Position numbers and translations under genes: made by a program. From Imperialibacter sp963977595 (GTDB lineage: Bacteria > Bacteroidota > Bacteroidia > Cytophagales > Cyclobacteriaceae), in contig NZ_CP180355.1 of NCBI RefSeq assembly GCF_048007035.1, positions 3,286,001 through 3,350,000 on the forward strand: DNA of 64,000 nucleotides. The letters are read 5' to 3'. Under the pieces are notes generated by a model. The model was not told the DNA's origin and made no database searches. It was given only the letters and a program-made list of their open reading frames with translations. Of the stretch, positions 50,647 through 59,589 are shown piece by piece; positions within the stretch are counted from its first letter, which is position 1, and the number at the start of each line of letters is the position of its first letter.

Positions 50647-52071
50647 CTCAAGAAAAAACATTTACATCTCTCCCTGATCCTCTTCTCATTGATAGCCACC
50701 GCATATTATCCCGTCGTTGGCCAGAACGTGATTGAATACAACTTCACAGATAGAAAGCCCGAATTTAAGCTGCCTGATAACATTACTAAGGGTGAGTTTT
50801 ACCAACTCAAAATTGACAACATCAACACCAACTTTTACAAGATCACTGTCAATACCAAAGACTCCGTAACTTCCCGGGCACTATCGATGCCAACCTTTGG
50901 AGACCTGCCCCTTGATGCGCTTACATCGGCCATTGCTGGCCTTTCACCGCTGAGCACGGCGGTAAACCTTGCCCTCGAAAACGCCGAAGAATCGGTTGGC
51001 TTCATGGCCAAAGCCTACACGGCGATTGACTTCGCTAAGGTGTTAAAAGCGGTGGGCAATCCCAGACTGAATGATGTAAAGCAAGAACTCAACAGGGTGC
51101 AGTCCGCTTTAAAAGAGCATCTGAACACACTTGAATCGATTGCTATGCAAATTGGCAACCTGAAGCTTAAAGTATACACCGCTAGACTCCAGTACATGAG
51201 GCTTGGTGGAACGCCAGCATCATTTGCATACGAGGACGCTTTCACCACCATAGAACGCCTTCGCAGCCTGCTTCCTGCACTACAAGCCGAGGTGGCTGAC
51301 TCAAAAGCTACCTACGAGGCTTTTGCAAAGGCAAACAATGACGTGATCATTGGAGATCTAGCCGAGACCGACAAGGCGATTCGAGCAGCCTTCGGGGAAT
51401 TTGAAACCACCATCTCCAAGGCCCGCAATGCCGTGAACGCCGATGCGGTTAATGCGCTGCTTACCTCTATACTCTTTTTGGAGAACAACAGAGACAATAA
51501 CTTCCTGTCGATGCCATTCCAGTTTACTGGTGACAAGGCAATTTTGGATATCACCATTGCCCCCAGAGGCGACTCATTGTTGGGCCAGACTTACAGTACA
51601 CGACTGACCTTCCCGCTGGAGAAAAAAGCGTACGCAGGTGTCGGGCTATCATTTTACTATTCTACACTAAAAAACGAGGCCTTTTCATTTGTGGAAACGG
51701 CAGATACCGACTCTACCTCTCACTTCAATGCGGTGCAGGAGGAAAAGGCCGCTGGTGAAATTGGGCTAGCCTCACTTTTTCGGTTAGGAACCATGGCTGG
51801 AAAGGCTAAAAAGGTTGGGATTCATTTTTCCCTGGGCCCCGGACTATCCATTTCTGACAAGGTTAAACCAAGGGTGCTATATGGGGTGGGTATGACACTT
51901 GGCGACGTCCATACGTTAGCCATCGACCTGGGAGGGAATACAGGATATGTCGACAAAAAAAGTGTCGCACTCGATCTTAGCAGGAACTACAGTGCAAAAC
52001 CAGAAACCTCTGTGGTTTCCGTATTACAAACGGGCATTTTCTTCTCTCTTGGCTACCTCTTCCGGTTTTGA
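50647..52071 (+). CDS. Exported protein with helical stalk and C-terminal barrel-like region; start codon missing
   Basis: About 474 residues if read from 50647. The frame upstream of the nearest start-like codon (TTG at 50689) encodes a typical signal peptide, KKKHLHLSLILFSLIATA, preceded by CTC exactly where ATG would be expected; a stop lies at 50635. Residues about 75-290 are helix-rich (QELNRVQSALKEHLNTLESIA), and the last about 150 residues alternate beta strands and end SLGYLFRF, as in outer-membrane proteins. No family is recognised. The gene may be a recent pseudogene, use a non-standard start, or contain a sequence error. Confidence 0.7.
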   Translation, partial: LKKKHLHLSLILFSLIATAYYPVVGQNVIEYNFTDRKPEFKLPDNITKGEFYQLKIDNINTNFYKITVNTKDSVTSRALSMPTFGDLPLDALTSAIAGLSPLSTAVNLALENAEESVGFMAKAYTAIDFAKVLKAVGNPRLNDVKQELNRVQSALKEHLNTLESIAMQIGNLKLKVYTARLQYMRLGGTPASFAYEDAFTTIERLRSLLPALQAEVADSKATYEAFAKANNDVIIGDLAETDKAIRAAFGEFETTISKARNAVNADAVNALLTSILFLENNRDNNFLSMPFQFTGDKAILDITIAPRGDSLLGQTYSTRLTFPLEKKAYAGVGLSFYYSTLKNEAFSFVETADTDSTSHFNAVQEEKAAGEIGLASLFRLGTMAGKAKKVGIHFSLGPGLSISDKVKPRVLYGVGMTLGDVHTLAIDLGGNTGYVDKKSVALDLSRNYSAKPETSVVSVLQTGIFFSLGYLFRF

Positions 52072-52402
52072 GCCTGGCACTATTAGGTGACACCTCGTGG
52101 TTGGGAGCATCAAACTTGGTATCCCTCCATCTCGCAAGGGTCTCGGCCAGGCAGGTGTGTGAGTCTTTTAATTTTCGGCGTCCCGTCGCTTCCTGCAATT
52201 TCTGGACGAATAGCCTAACGGAGTAGGTGCAGCTTCTGATTCTATTGGACCAGACTGGGTATTTATATACCGTACCTACGGCACTCGCTCTGCTTTACTC
52301 TTGGGCACCGTTGGCGTTACCGCCATGCCGTCCCTAACGGGACTGGTGGTGCTGCCAAGAGTCCATTTTGCCCACAGGCAATTAAGTAATCGGACGGCTT
52401 GG
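52072..52402. other. 331-base structured intergenic region
   Basis: Two structured blocks lie here. The first (52072-52152) is closed by gcctggc/gccaggc and contains aggtg-a-cacct. The second (52269-52363) has outer arms actcttgggcacc/ggtgctgccaagagt with inner hairpins ccgta-cc-tacgg, tggcg-ttac-cgcca and ccgt-cccta-acgg. No protein frame is convincing. Confidence 0.6.
52269..52363. repeat. Multi-hairpin palindromic element (REP-like or ncRNA)
   Basis: Imperfect outer arms (52297-52309 and 52348-52362) enclose a tggcg-ttac-cgcca hairpin and a ccgtccctaacgg hairpin; a third, ccgtacctacgg, lies just before the left arm. The cloverleaf-like plan and GC content unlike the flanks suggest a repeated palindromic element or a structured RNA. 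Only one copy is present in this window. Confidence 0.45.
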
Positions 52403-54454
52403 CTACTTCTCCAGTAACGTAGCCTGATAGTCCACCAGTGCCTTTTTTCTAAGAAAGTAAGCCCTCGAAACCAGGTAGTAAAAATAATTGGCGGCCTGGA
52501 ATAGCTTTTGCAAATTGCTATCCAGGTATTGCTCGTTCATGAAATAGATCAGGTCCTTCGCCACATAGGCCTCCAGGGTCTCCCTCATTTCGGTGGATAT
52601 CTCATTGGTATACTGGGGATCGTTCAAAAACTCCCCGAGGTATGCTTTCATTTTGTCCTCAAGCTTTTTCACCGTCTTAAAATTCATGTCGATGACGTCA
52701 AACGGGGTGGTAGTGCTCACAAACTGTGTGGCGTTGATCAGCTCGCTATACAATTTGACCCTTTCGTCGCCTGCTTCGTCATAAGCGAAAATGTCGGAGT
52801 AGAGTCCGGCCAGCTTTCTGTCGCTGCCAGCTGCGCTTTCCCGCTGCCGGAAGAAAGCGTAAATCTCCATGTCGTTTTGCTTAATTGCCTCATCTACTTG
52901 CTCTTGTTCTAGTTTTAGCTCTTTCACCAAAGCAAATCCGTCAGCTTTCTTGTACTTTTTGCCGTCGTAATCAAAGGTTTTCATTGGATAAGCTCCTGTG
53001 GCTATTTGAGTGATCGTTTCAATATCGTTTTGCAACGCAATGGAAGTGTATACCATGTCGAGCTTTTCATCTGCAAACAACGCACTTACATCAACGCTCG
53101 CTTCCTTCTTAGCTTTATTCAGGTCAAACTTGATAGGGTTTTTTCGATCATAGTATCCATTGAAGCGTTTGTCGAAAGAGTTTTTGACCTGCTCAGCTTG
53201 AAAGCTATCCGTAAAAACATCGAAGGGCTGGTGTACCGTGGGGCCTGCATATTGCACCACACTGAACAGCTTTTCGGTCAGCCGCTTTTGAGTAGCCTCC
53301 GGGTCTTTCAGAATGGTGATGGCCGGCCGGGGAGGCCCTGTTTGCACCTCAATATTGGTTTTTTCAAGCCTTTCTACCCGCTCTTCTGTACTTGGATGCG
53401 ACGCCCACTGGTCTTTGATAACCAGCCTAGACTTATTAAACTTCTTTTGCTCATCAAGTGTCACCTGCGGAAACCCGTTGACGATGGGTGCCTGTGTTTC
53501 GCTGGCCGTAAATTGCATCACATATGCCTGCTCCTTGTACAAATTTTCGCTGGTAATTTTGTCGTCTACTTTGTCACCGTAATAGTTAAGCACCGTGTTG
53601 TAAGAGTAATCAGCGAGTTCGAGTCGCAGCAGGGCATTTCGCAGCGGAGCATAGCCTGTAACATGGGCAGCTATTTCATCGGCATGAAACTCCATTTGCC
53701 GTGACAAACCCATATAGCTAATGTTCACCACGCCGTAGATCTTACTCAATACCCACTGAATGCCCATGATGATTTTCAGTGCTCCCTGCACGAAAGGAAC
53801 AAAGTAACCGCTGACGCTGGCCCAGCTTTGGATGAGACCGTCGTAGGACTCGTTATCGTAAAGCATATTATAAATCACCTGATTGACATTGTATGCATAG
53901 CTGCCAACCTTCATTGTCCGTTGAGAAAAGTGGCCAAACTCATGGGCCAGCACCCCCCGAAGTTCATCAAGTGTCAATGTATTTATCAGTGCCAGGCCAA
54001 TCTGGAGGTTCTTCTTCACTGGAAAAAACATACTCCAGAAGCTAGAATCGTAAAACACCGATGCATTCACCTCTCCGGAGAGATACACCCTTTTGGGAAA
54101 GCTGGTACCCACCTGATCAACAATTTGCTGGATCATGTTGAAGAGCTCTGGCTCGTCAGCTTTGGTGATTTCTGTCAAATGTGACCTGTCTGCCTTGTGC
54201 GACTTGGTAACGAATTTAACCATGAAAATCAGTACCAGAATCCCGAGACTGGCGAGGCCTGCACCAAGAAGAATTGTAATGAGCCTCGGGTAGGTGATAA
54301 TGAGCATGATGCCGCCATACACACAAAGGGCAGTCAGCCCCAGGGCCAGGATGACCAACACCACATAGGTGAAAATGAACAAGATAATAGACAAGACTGC
54401 CCTGGTAGCCTGGCTTTTAAACTCACTCGACAGTGTGACGGTGTTTTGAATCAT
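52403..54454 (-). CDS. M48 family membrane metalloprotease
   Basis: A 683-residue protein. The ATG at 54454 is preferred; a TTG at 54484 would add ten residues. Hydrophobic segments lie near residues 15-80, then an HtpX/Ste24-type catalytic domain with ELRGVLAHEFGHFSQR (HExxH, about residue 180) and the third-ligand region RQMEFHADEIAAHVTG. An unusual long C-terminal region (about residues 330-683) has no recognised domain. It probably degrades membrane or periplasm-facing proteins. It carries its own -7 box upstream. Confidence 0.9.
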   Translation of the reverse strand: MIQNTVTLSSEFKSQATRAVLSIILFIFTYVVLVILALGLTALCVYGGIMLIITYPRLITILLGAGLASLGILVLIFMVKFVTKSHKADRSHLTEITKADEPELFNMIQQIVDQVGTSFPKRVYLSGEVNASVFYDSSFWSMFFPVKKNLQIGLALINTLTLDELRGVLAHEFGHFSQRTMKVGSYAYNVNQVIYNMLYDNESYDGLIQSWASVSGYFVPFVQGALKIIMGIQWVLSKIYGVVNISYMGLSRQMEFHADEIAAHVTGYAPLRNALLRLELADYSYNTVLNYYGDKVDDKITSENLYKEQAYVMQFTASETQAPIVNGFPQVTLDEQKKFNKSRLVIKDQWASHPSTEERVERLEKTNIEVQTGPPRPAITILKDPEATQKRLTEKLFSVVQYAGPTVHQPFDVFTDSFQAEQVKNSFDKRFNGYYDRKNPIKFDLNKAKKEASVDVSALFADEKLDMVYTSIALQNDIETITQIATGAYPMKTFDYDGKKYKKADGFALVKELKLEQEQVDEAIKQNDMEIYAFFRQRESAAGSDRKLAGLYSDIFAYDEAGDERVKLYSELINATQFVSTTTPFDVIDMNFKTVKKLEDKMKAYLGEFLNDPQYTNEISTEMRETLEAYVAKDLIYFMNEQYLDSNLQKLFQAANYFYYLVSRAYFLRKKALVDYQATLLEK

Positions 54455-54484
54455 GGTGAAGGTTGGATTTAAATTTTGAGTCAA

Positions 54485-54892
54485 AAAATAGGGGTAGAGA
54501 AGATATTTTCAAAGCTAATTCCGCTGATGTGGCAAAGAATTATTGTTGGATAAGAGTAAGTTGGTGAAAAGCGTAAAAAAAGTATAATTATACAGAGCCG
54601 GTGATTTGGACGCCTGTAACTGAAATTGTGTGTTGTCCCGTGTGACAGCCCATCGCACCGAAGCAAAGACCATTATCTCAAACCTCACCAACCGCTGTTT
54701 CCAGCATTACTTTCTTCCTCAAAATCTAACACCTATTTGCAAATAAAAAATAAGTACGTATTTTAATATCTCATTATATTATTTCAGCCTAGAACCTATT
54801 TTTAGCCAGATGGAGACAGTTTTACCAGGGGTTTTATATAAATCATTTTTTAAAATAGCGGGATACCATCTATTAATTTCATCTCCCCTGGT
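54485..54892. other. 408-base AT-rich divergent promoter region
   Basis: It separates the M48 gene from the modular secreted protein gene. It carries the M48 -7 box (54510-54517) and a 9-base inverted repeat (54823-54831 with 54885-54893) whose right arm reaches the start codon of the next gene. No gene or RNA was recognised. Confidence 0.6.
54510..54517 (-). promoter_or_regulatory. Putative -7 box for the M48 protease gene
   Basis: TAGCTTTG on the minus strand matches TAnnTTTG, 56 bases before the ATG at 54454. A TTTG upstream lies at a short 15-base spacing, so the -33 element is weak. Confidence 0.45.
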
Positions 54893-54893
54893 A
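54823..54893 (+). promoter_or_regulatory. Long-range 9-base inverted repeat ending in a start codon
   Basis: taccagggg (54823-54831) and cccctggta (54885-54893) are perfect complements 53 bases apart. The right arm ends on the A of the ATG at 54893. In RNA it could fold over the translation start; in DNA it could be a spaced operator. Confidence 0.5.
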
Positions 54894-56863
54894 TGATATC
54901 GAAGGTATATAGCCCTGCATTTTACCTGATTTTATGGGTGCTTCTGTTGGCAATTGTGCCTCAAAGCCATGCCCAGCAAGCTTCAGTCTCCCCACAAGAA
55001 GGCGACACCCTCGACAATGTCACCATATCGGAGGCCGAAGCCCGCAACATCATGAAGGGCCTGTTTGACCTGCCCCGGCTTACGCACTCCCTGGCCCTGG
55101 GCCGCATTGCCAAAGACGAGCGCCTCACCGCCTTCACCGACGGCTTTATGCAGCGCAACAATATTCAAGTGCTCACCATCGGCTATATCGACAGTGATGA
55201 GTTCTGGCCCAGGATCTTCCGGCAGCAGCGTCTCAACAAAATCAACAAGGCCGACAACGACAACCTGCTGGCCGCCAAAATCATCTTTGTGCCTGCCTCC
55301 ACCGAAGGGCCACCCACTGGCTACACCACCCGGCTGGAGCTAACGGGCAAAACATCGACGGTCTACGAGCTGCTCAGCATCAGCCAAGCCGAGGTCGACT
55401 CCATTGCTGCCTCCACCAGCCAGCAGCAGCTGGGCAACGCCACCTTCGCCACCCCCAACGAGGCCAAAGAAACCGTGGTGAGTGCGCTGATAGCGGCGCT
55501 GCAGCGGGTGGAGGAAAGCTCTCAAGAGGAAAAGGACGCCATAGCTGCTGACGCTTCATTGGAGGGGATACGGAAAATTATCATAAGGGAGACATTAGAG
55601 GCTGCAAAAGCGAATGTTGAGGAGTTACAGACAATTGGATCGTTAGACCCACTTAACCTTAACACATTTAAGTACGAATGCTTTGCGGGGAAAGAGGAGA
55701 GTTATGAGATTTTGTTGGATAATACCGTAAGACTTCTAAATGACGTTGATGGCTTGATGTCAAAAATTGACGCCGATGAAAGCTCTCCCACCGTGCTAAG
55801 GACGGCGAGTCTAAGTCGTTTGGGTATGCCAGCCCCTCATTTCGATCAGCTTACAGATGGAATACAAAAACTACTTGTCGAGATGTTTTGCGAGTATATG
55901 ACAGAAGGGATACAAACGCCTGTGGCTGAAGAGTCTTACATAGCCTATGTTGAGGATAATTATTTTCTAGTAGCCCCACAAAAAAAGGAATTCAACAATG
56001 CTGATACAATCATAGTTCATGAATATTTGACGGGGTTTACTATCTTCCTAAAAGATCCTGATGGTAAAGTGGTTGAGTTGGATACCTTGAACTTTCAGGG
56101 GCTCAAAGGTAAACGATTGTCTTCAGGATTTGCATTGGATATTGAAGACATCCAAAAACAAGTTACTAAGGAGTTCAGTATAGTGATTGATGGATTAGAA
56201 CCTATACAACTTTTTTTATATAAAAAAGTTGTATACCAGGATATAACTGGTGATGAACTCACTGAATACGAGGAAGATGCAAATAATGGAGTGGGCGATG
56301 GCGAAAGTTGGAACCCAGCTGGATATGCGTGCAACAATGCTGTAAGGGCATTTGTTTATTACCACAATATGGATGCCGTTCTGTTTCCTGAAACCATGCC
56401 AGGTCAACCGGATGATTTTAGATACGGATCAGGGCTAAGTGGCCCCGATGACCCGACCGTTTTGAAAGGAGAAATTTCATGGGACGGTACTGCAGATAAT
56501 ATTTGGGTAGATTTTCAACAACCTGGCGATGATTTGTTTGATACATTTACCGAAGTATCTAAACATAGCTCGGAAACATGGAACAACTTCTTTAACAGGC
56601 TTCAATACGAAGCAAATAAGGGCTCGGTTGTTGTAGGTGTTGTACATAGTTCGAATCGCACTGCATCTAGAGGCCATATTGTAGCAGTAGTACCAAAAAG
56701 TTTGTGTTCAAACGACCAAAGAACGCTTACGGATTGGAAGGGAGAAAAGAAAGTATTACTGCCTTGTGCCATCGAAGCAGGAGGTAATATGAAAGAAATA
56801 GCTTGGTTTAAGCAAGCTCAAAGTGAGGTTGATAAGTATAAATGGTACAAGTATGAAAATTAG
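54893..56863 (+). CDS. Secreted modular protein with C-terminal CHAP/NlpC-like Cys/His region
   Basis: A 656-residue exported protein with a signal peptide (about 1-27, ending SHAQ). The first about 220 residues are encoded by clearly GC-rich, Ala/Leu-rich sequence; from about 55550 the DNA turns AT-rich and stays so through the next gene. The C-terminal region contains AGYACNNAVRAFVYY (Cys480) and SRGHIVAVVP (His595). That order and context resemble papain-like NlpC/P60, CHAP or amidase-effector folds, though no family match is certain. The last bases overlap the next gene's start. It may be an effector made of a conserved carrier part and an exchanged enzymatic part; function is inferred. 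Confidence 0.72.
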   Translation: MISKVYSPAFYLILWVLLLAIVPQSHAQQASVSPQEGDTLDNVTISEAEARNIMKGLFDLPRLTHSLALGRIAKDERLTAFTDGFMQRNNIQVLTIGYIDSDEFWPRIFRQQRLNKINKADNDNLLAAKIIFVPASTEGPPTGYTTRLELTGKTSTVYELLSISQAEVDSIAASTSQQQLGNATFATPNEAKETVVSALIAALQRVEESSQEEKDAIAADASLEGIRKIIIRETLEAAKANVEELQTIGSLDPLNLNTFKYECFAGKEESYEILLDNTVRLLNDVDGLMSKIDADESSPTVLRTASLSRLGMPAPHFDQLTDGIQKLLVEMFCEYMTEGIQTPVAEESYIAYVEDNYFLVAPQKKEFNNADTIIVHEYLTGFTIFLKDPDGKVVELDTLNFQGLKGKRLSSGFALDIEDIQKQVTKEFSIVIDGLEPIQLFLYKKVVYQDITGDELTEYEEDANNGVGDGESWNPAGYACNNAVRAFVYYHNMDAVLFPETMPGQPDDFRYGSGLSGPDDPTVLKGEISWDGTADNIWVDFQQPGDDLFDTFTEVSKHSSETWNNFFNRLQYEANKGSVVVGVVHSSNRTASRGHIVAVVPKSLCSNDQRTLTDWKGEKKVLLPCAIEAGGNMKEIAWFKQAQSEVDKYKWYKYEN

Positions 56864-58091
56864 GTTTCTTATCTTTTTATTTGAACTATGTATATTCTCT
56901 GTAGCAGCTCAAGAGATTGTACTAACAAGTGACTTTCGATTTCTTGGTTACAAAGATAATACGCCATTATTCCACCTATTTGGTAGCAAGCAAGGTGTAG
57001 ATGCAAAATCATTTTATACTATCGCAGAGCAAGGCGATGTTTATGGATTTAGGAAAGTTTTTACAGATACAGTAGACGCTAGTGATATCCTTTTTATTCA
57101 AGATAGCTTAAAGGTTACTGGCGTTTGGGTATCAAGTAAAAACGAGTATAAAATTTCAATTCACCTAGGTGGCGCTAGAGTGAGTGAATTGACCACTCAA
57201 TACTCTCCAAGGTTTACGTACAGTAACAGCACTAATAAATTATTTGTATTCATTGTAGACGAACCTGGAAGAGAGAATATACTTTCTATCAATTGTAATA
57301 TACCCCCTTACAACACGGAAGTTCTACCTATTTATGGTTACAGAGGATACACTTTTCAAGACTGGTTATATTTTGCATTTTATCATAAGAATAGTGATTA
57401 CTCGCCTTACCCAGATGATATCTTTAGAGTGAAAATAGGTGCATGGAATAACCCAGAGTTAATATTAACGAGTGACGAATATGACAACTGGTTCTTATAC
57501 CCAGAAAGCGAGATTATAGCAACTGACATTGACCTAGGTGATAGGACAAAGAATAGAGAGAATCAGATACTTTATAGCAGCCTCGCAAAAGGTTTTGCTA
57601 TTGTCCCCAGTATACTTGTAAATAGATCTTCGTCTCCAGCCTACCTGAAGTATGACGATAGGTTTTACGGGTTTTACAGCTTAAAGGATGAAGCCAAAGG
57701 AATTGAAACCATCGGTATGGAACTGTTACCAAGGTTACCAGGTTCTTATCCTAACAAATTACGTGAAGTATTGCCTCGTGAAGTTTGGTACAACGTAGCT
57801 ATGACTTCAAAGACATTTGATGGAACTTTCATTACATCACATTTGCTCAGGGAAGCACCAGTTAGTGAGTTAGAACTATTGAGCAATGCTCAACTGAGGC
57901 TTTTACGAAACGCACTTTATGCTCAATGGGGTTATCTGTTTTCCAGTAGCGACTTAACTAACTTTTTTAATCAGTTTGAGTGGTATAGGATGATAACCAA
58001 AGAGAAAAGCAGCAATGAAAACTTTGTAATCTCTCCAGAAGATGAGAACAGGGCAGAGCTAATAAGATCTGTCGAGACTCGAAAAAAATAA
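56853..58091 (+). CDS. Secreted YARHG-domain protein, possible partner of the upstream protein
   Basis: A 412-residue exported protein. The ATG at 56853 (MKIRFLIFLFELCIFSVAAQ) gives a good signal peptide and overlaps the end of the upstream gene by 11 bases, implying coupled translation. The middle is beta-rich, without a recognised family. Residues about 345-405 form a YARHG-type domain (SNAQLRLLRNALYAQWGYLF, then FFNQFEWY), with AQWG in place of the usual ARHG. YARHG domains occur in extracellular proteins and their ligand is unknown. The low GC content matches the C-terminal part of the upstream gene, suggesting joint acquisition. Confidence 0.72.
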   Translation: MKIRFLIFLFELCIFSVAAQEIVLTSDFRFLGYKDNTPLFHLFGSKQGVDAKSFYTIAEQGDVYGFRKVFTDTVDASDILFIQDSLKVTGVWVSSKNEYKISIHLGGARVSELTTQYSPRFTYSNSTNKLFVFIVDEPGRENILSINCNIPPYNTEVLPIYGYRGYTFQDWLYFAFYHKNSDYSPYPDDIFRVKIGAWNNPELILTSDEYDNWFLYPESEIIATDIDLGDRTKNRENQILYSSLAKGFAIVPSILVNRSSSPAYLKYDDRFYGFYSLKDEAKGIETIGMELLPRLPGSYPNKLREVLPREVWYNVAMTSKTFDGTFITSHLLREAPVSELELLSNAQLRLLRNALYAQWGYLFSSSDLTNFFNQFEWYRMITKEKSSNENFVISPEDENRAELIRSVETRKK

Positions 58092-58588
58092 TATTAGGAG
58101 CCTGTTCCAAGTCTGCCGGTAATAACTTTTGATTTACTTGAGAACTTGCAGTCTTTTTCATCTAATCGAACTGTGTTTTATAAAGAAGTGTGTCACGGCC
58201 ATTTCACTCCGTTTGACCTCTATGATGCGATTGCGTTTTTAGGCTAACTCTTGGCCGAACATCGAAGACTTCTAAACTCCCCTCCTTTACAAGTTTAACA
58301 ATTGTGCATCCATGCCTGGCAGGTTTATGTTTTTTTTTAGAAGCTTGTAATTTCTTTACCCGATTTACCTCCACCTACCTCCACGAAAACGACAACACCA
58401 TCGCCTCTTCACTAGCCCTGAAAGAACCCCCAAGGAGTTACATATCCAATAGGTGCCAGCCCTTCACACCAAAGCAGCAATGTCACTCCCAGTCACCCCA
58501 TCACCACACCAGTTTGTTACAAATGACACCACAAGATTCCGTCTATTAATGGTAAATTGAGAAACTTAAACACCCTCAATAATTAAAG
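58092..58588. other. 497-base intergenic region, nothing recognised
   Basis: Low-complexity and AT-moderate sequence after the YARHG gene. An 81-codon frame at 58304 is Cys/His/Pro-rich with no family support. No terminator or RNA was found. Confidence 0.5.
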
Positions 58589-59482
58589 ATGAATCGAAGA
58601 ACATTTGTTAAGTCTGCCGGTGCGCTGTCGGCAGTTGCGCTGGTGCCACTCACCGGCTTTTCGGCGGCCAGGAAGCCAAAATACAAATTGGGCTTGCAGC
58701 TCTTCACCATCAGAGATGCCATGGCCAAAGATCCGGTCAGCACCCTGAAGCAGGTGAAGGCGCTGGGCTATCAGGACACGGAAATCTTTGGCTATGATGG
58801 TGTCAAAGGCACGTACTACGGCATGAAGGCCGCCGACTTCAAAAAGCTTTTGAACGACCTGCAACTCACCGCCACCAGCGGGCACTACGATTTTTCTTCT
58901 TATTTCAACCAGCCCATGGACACGCTTCTCGGCTACCTCGACCAGTGCATAGAGGGCGCCAAAGTAATCGACGCCAAATACATTACCTGGCCCTGGCTGG
59001 CACCTGACTACCGCACACCCGACAATTTCAAAGCGCTTGCCGACAAGCTCAACCAAATGGGCGAGCGGGTGCAGGCAGCCGGCCTCGGCTTTGCCTACCA
59101 CAACCATGACTTCGAATTTACGTCGCACAATGGCACGACCGGTTACGATATTATCCTTGGTGAGACAGATCCTAAGTTCGTCAAATTGCAGATGGACATG
59201 TACTGGGTGGTGCGCTCTTCTAACTCAACACCCGCTGAGCTTATTGCTGCCAACCCGGGCCGCTACGTGATGTGGCATATCAAAGACATGGACAAAGTGA
59301 CCCAGGACTACTCCGAGCTGGGCAACGGCTCCATCGACTACATCAAAATGTTGTCGACCATCGACACCGATGCACTGGAGTATTACTACCTGGAGCAGGG
59401 CGGCAACTTCGCCACCAATTCCATGCAGAGCATCGCCGACAGTGCGGCGTATTTCAAGAAGCATTTGCAGAAGTACTTGTAG
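58589..59482 (+). CDS. Tat-exported sugar phosphate isomerase/epimerase-like protein
   Basis: A 297-residue AP-endonuclease 2/xylose-isomerase-type TIM barrel. The N-terminus MNRRTFVKSAGALSAVAL carries a twin-arginine signal (RRTFVK), so the folded protein is exported to the periplasm. Barrel motifs: LGLQLFTIRDAM, FGYDGVKG, FAYHNHDFEF with likely metal ligands, MDMYWVVRSS and WHIKDMD. Bacteroidota carry many such Tat-exported sugar isomerase-like proteins, usually in carbohydrate catabolism. Substrate is unknown. It appears monocistronic. Confidence 0.87.
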   Translation: MNRRTFVKSAGALSAVALVPLTGFSAARKPKYKLGLQLFTIRDAMAKDPVSTLKQVKALGYQDTEIFGYDGVKGTYYGMKAADFKKLLNDLQLTATSGHYDFSSYFNQPMDTLLGYLDQCIEGAKVIDAKYITWPWLAPDYRTPDNFKALADKLNQMGERVQAAGLGFAYHNHDFEFTSHNGTTGYDIILGETDPKFVKLQMDMYWVVRSSNSTPAELIAANPGRYVMWHIKDMDKVTQDYSELGNGSIDYIKMLSTIDTDALEYYYLEQGGNFATNSMQSIADSAAYFKKHLQKYL

Positions 59483-59589
59483 TGGGCAATTTGGAAGAGG
59501 CACCACACCAACTATAGAAGCATCGAAACCAGCGCTGTTTTGATATGGAGCCTCAAATAAGAGGTTCCATCGCTTAGTGCGTCGTCGGG

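Noticed and set aside
53006..53704. 232-codon open frame antisense to the M48 protease
   Set aside because: Shadow of a gene with clear HEFGH and ligand motifs; no motif of its own.
58304..58549. 81-codon frame in the gap before the sugar isomerase gene
   Set aside because: Cys/His/Pro-rich composition, no promoter, family or terminator support.
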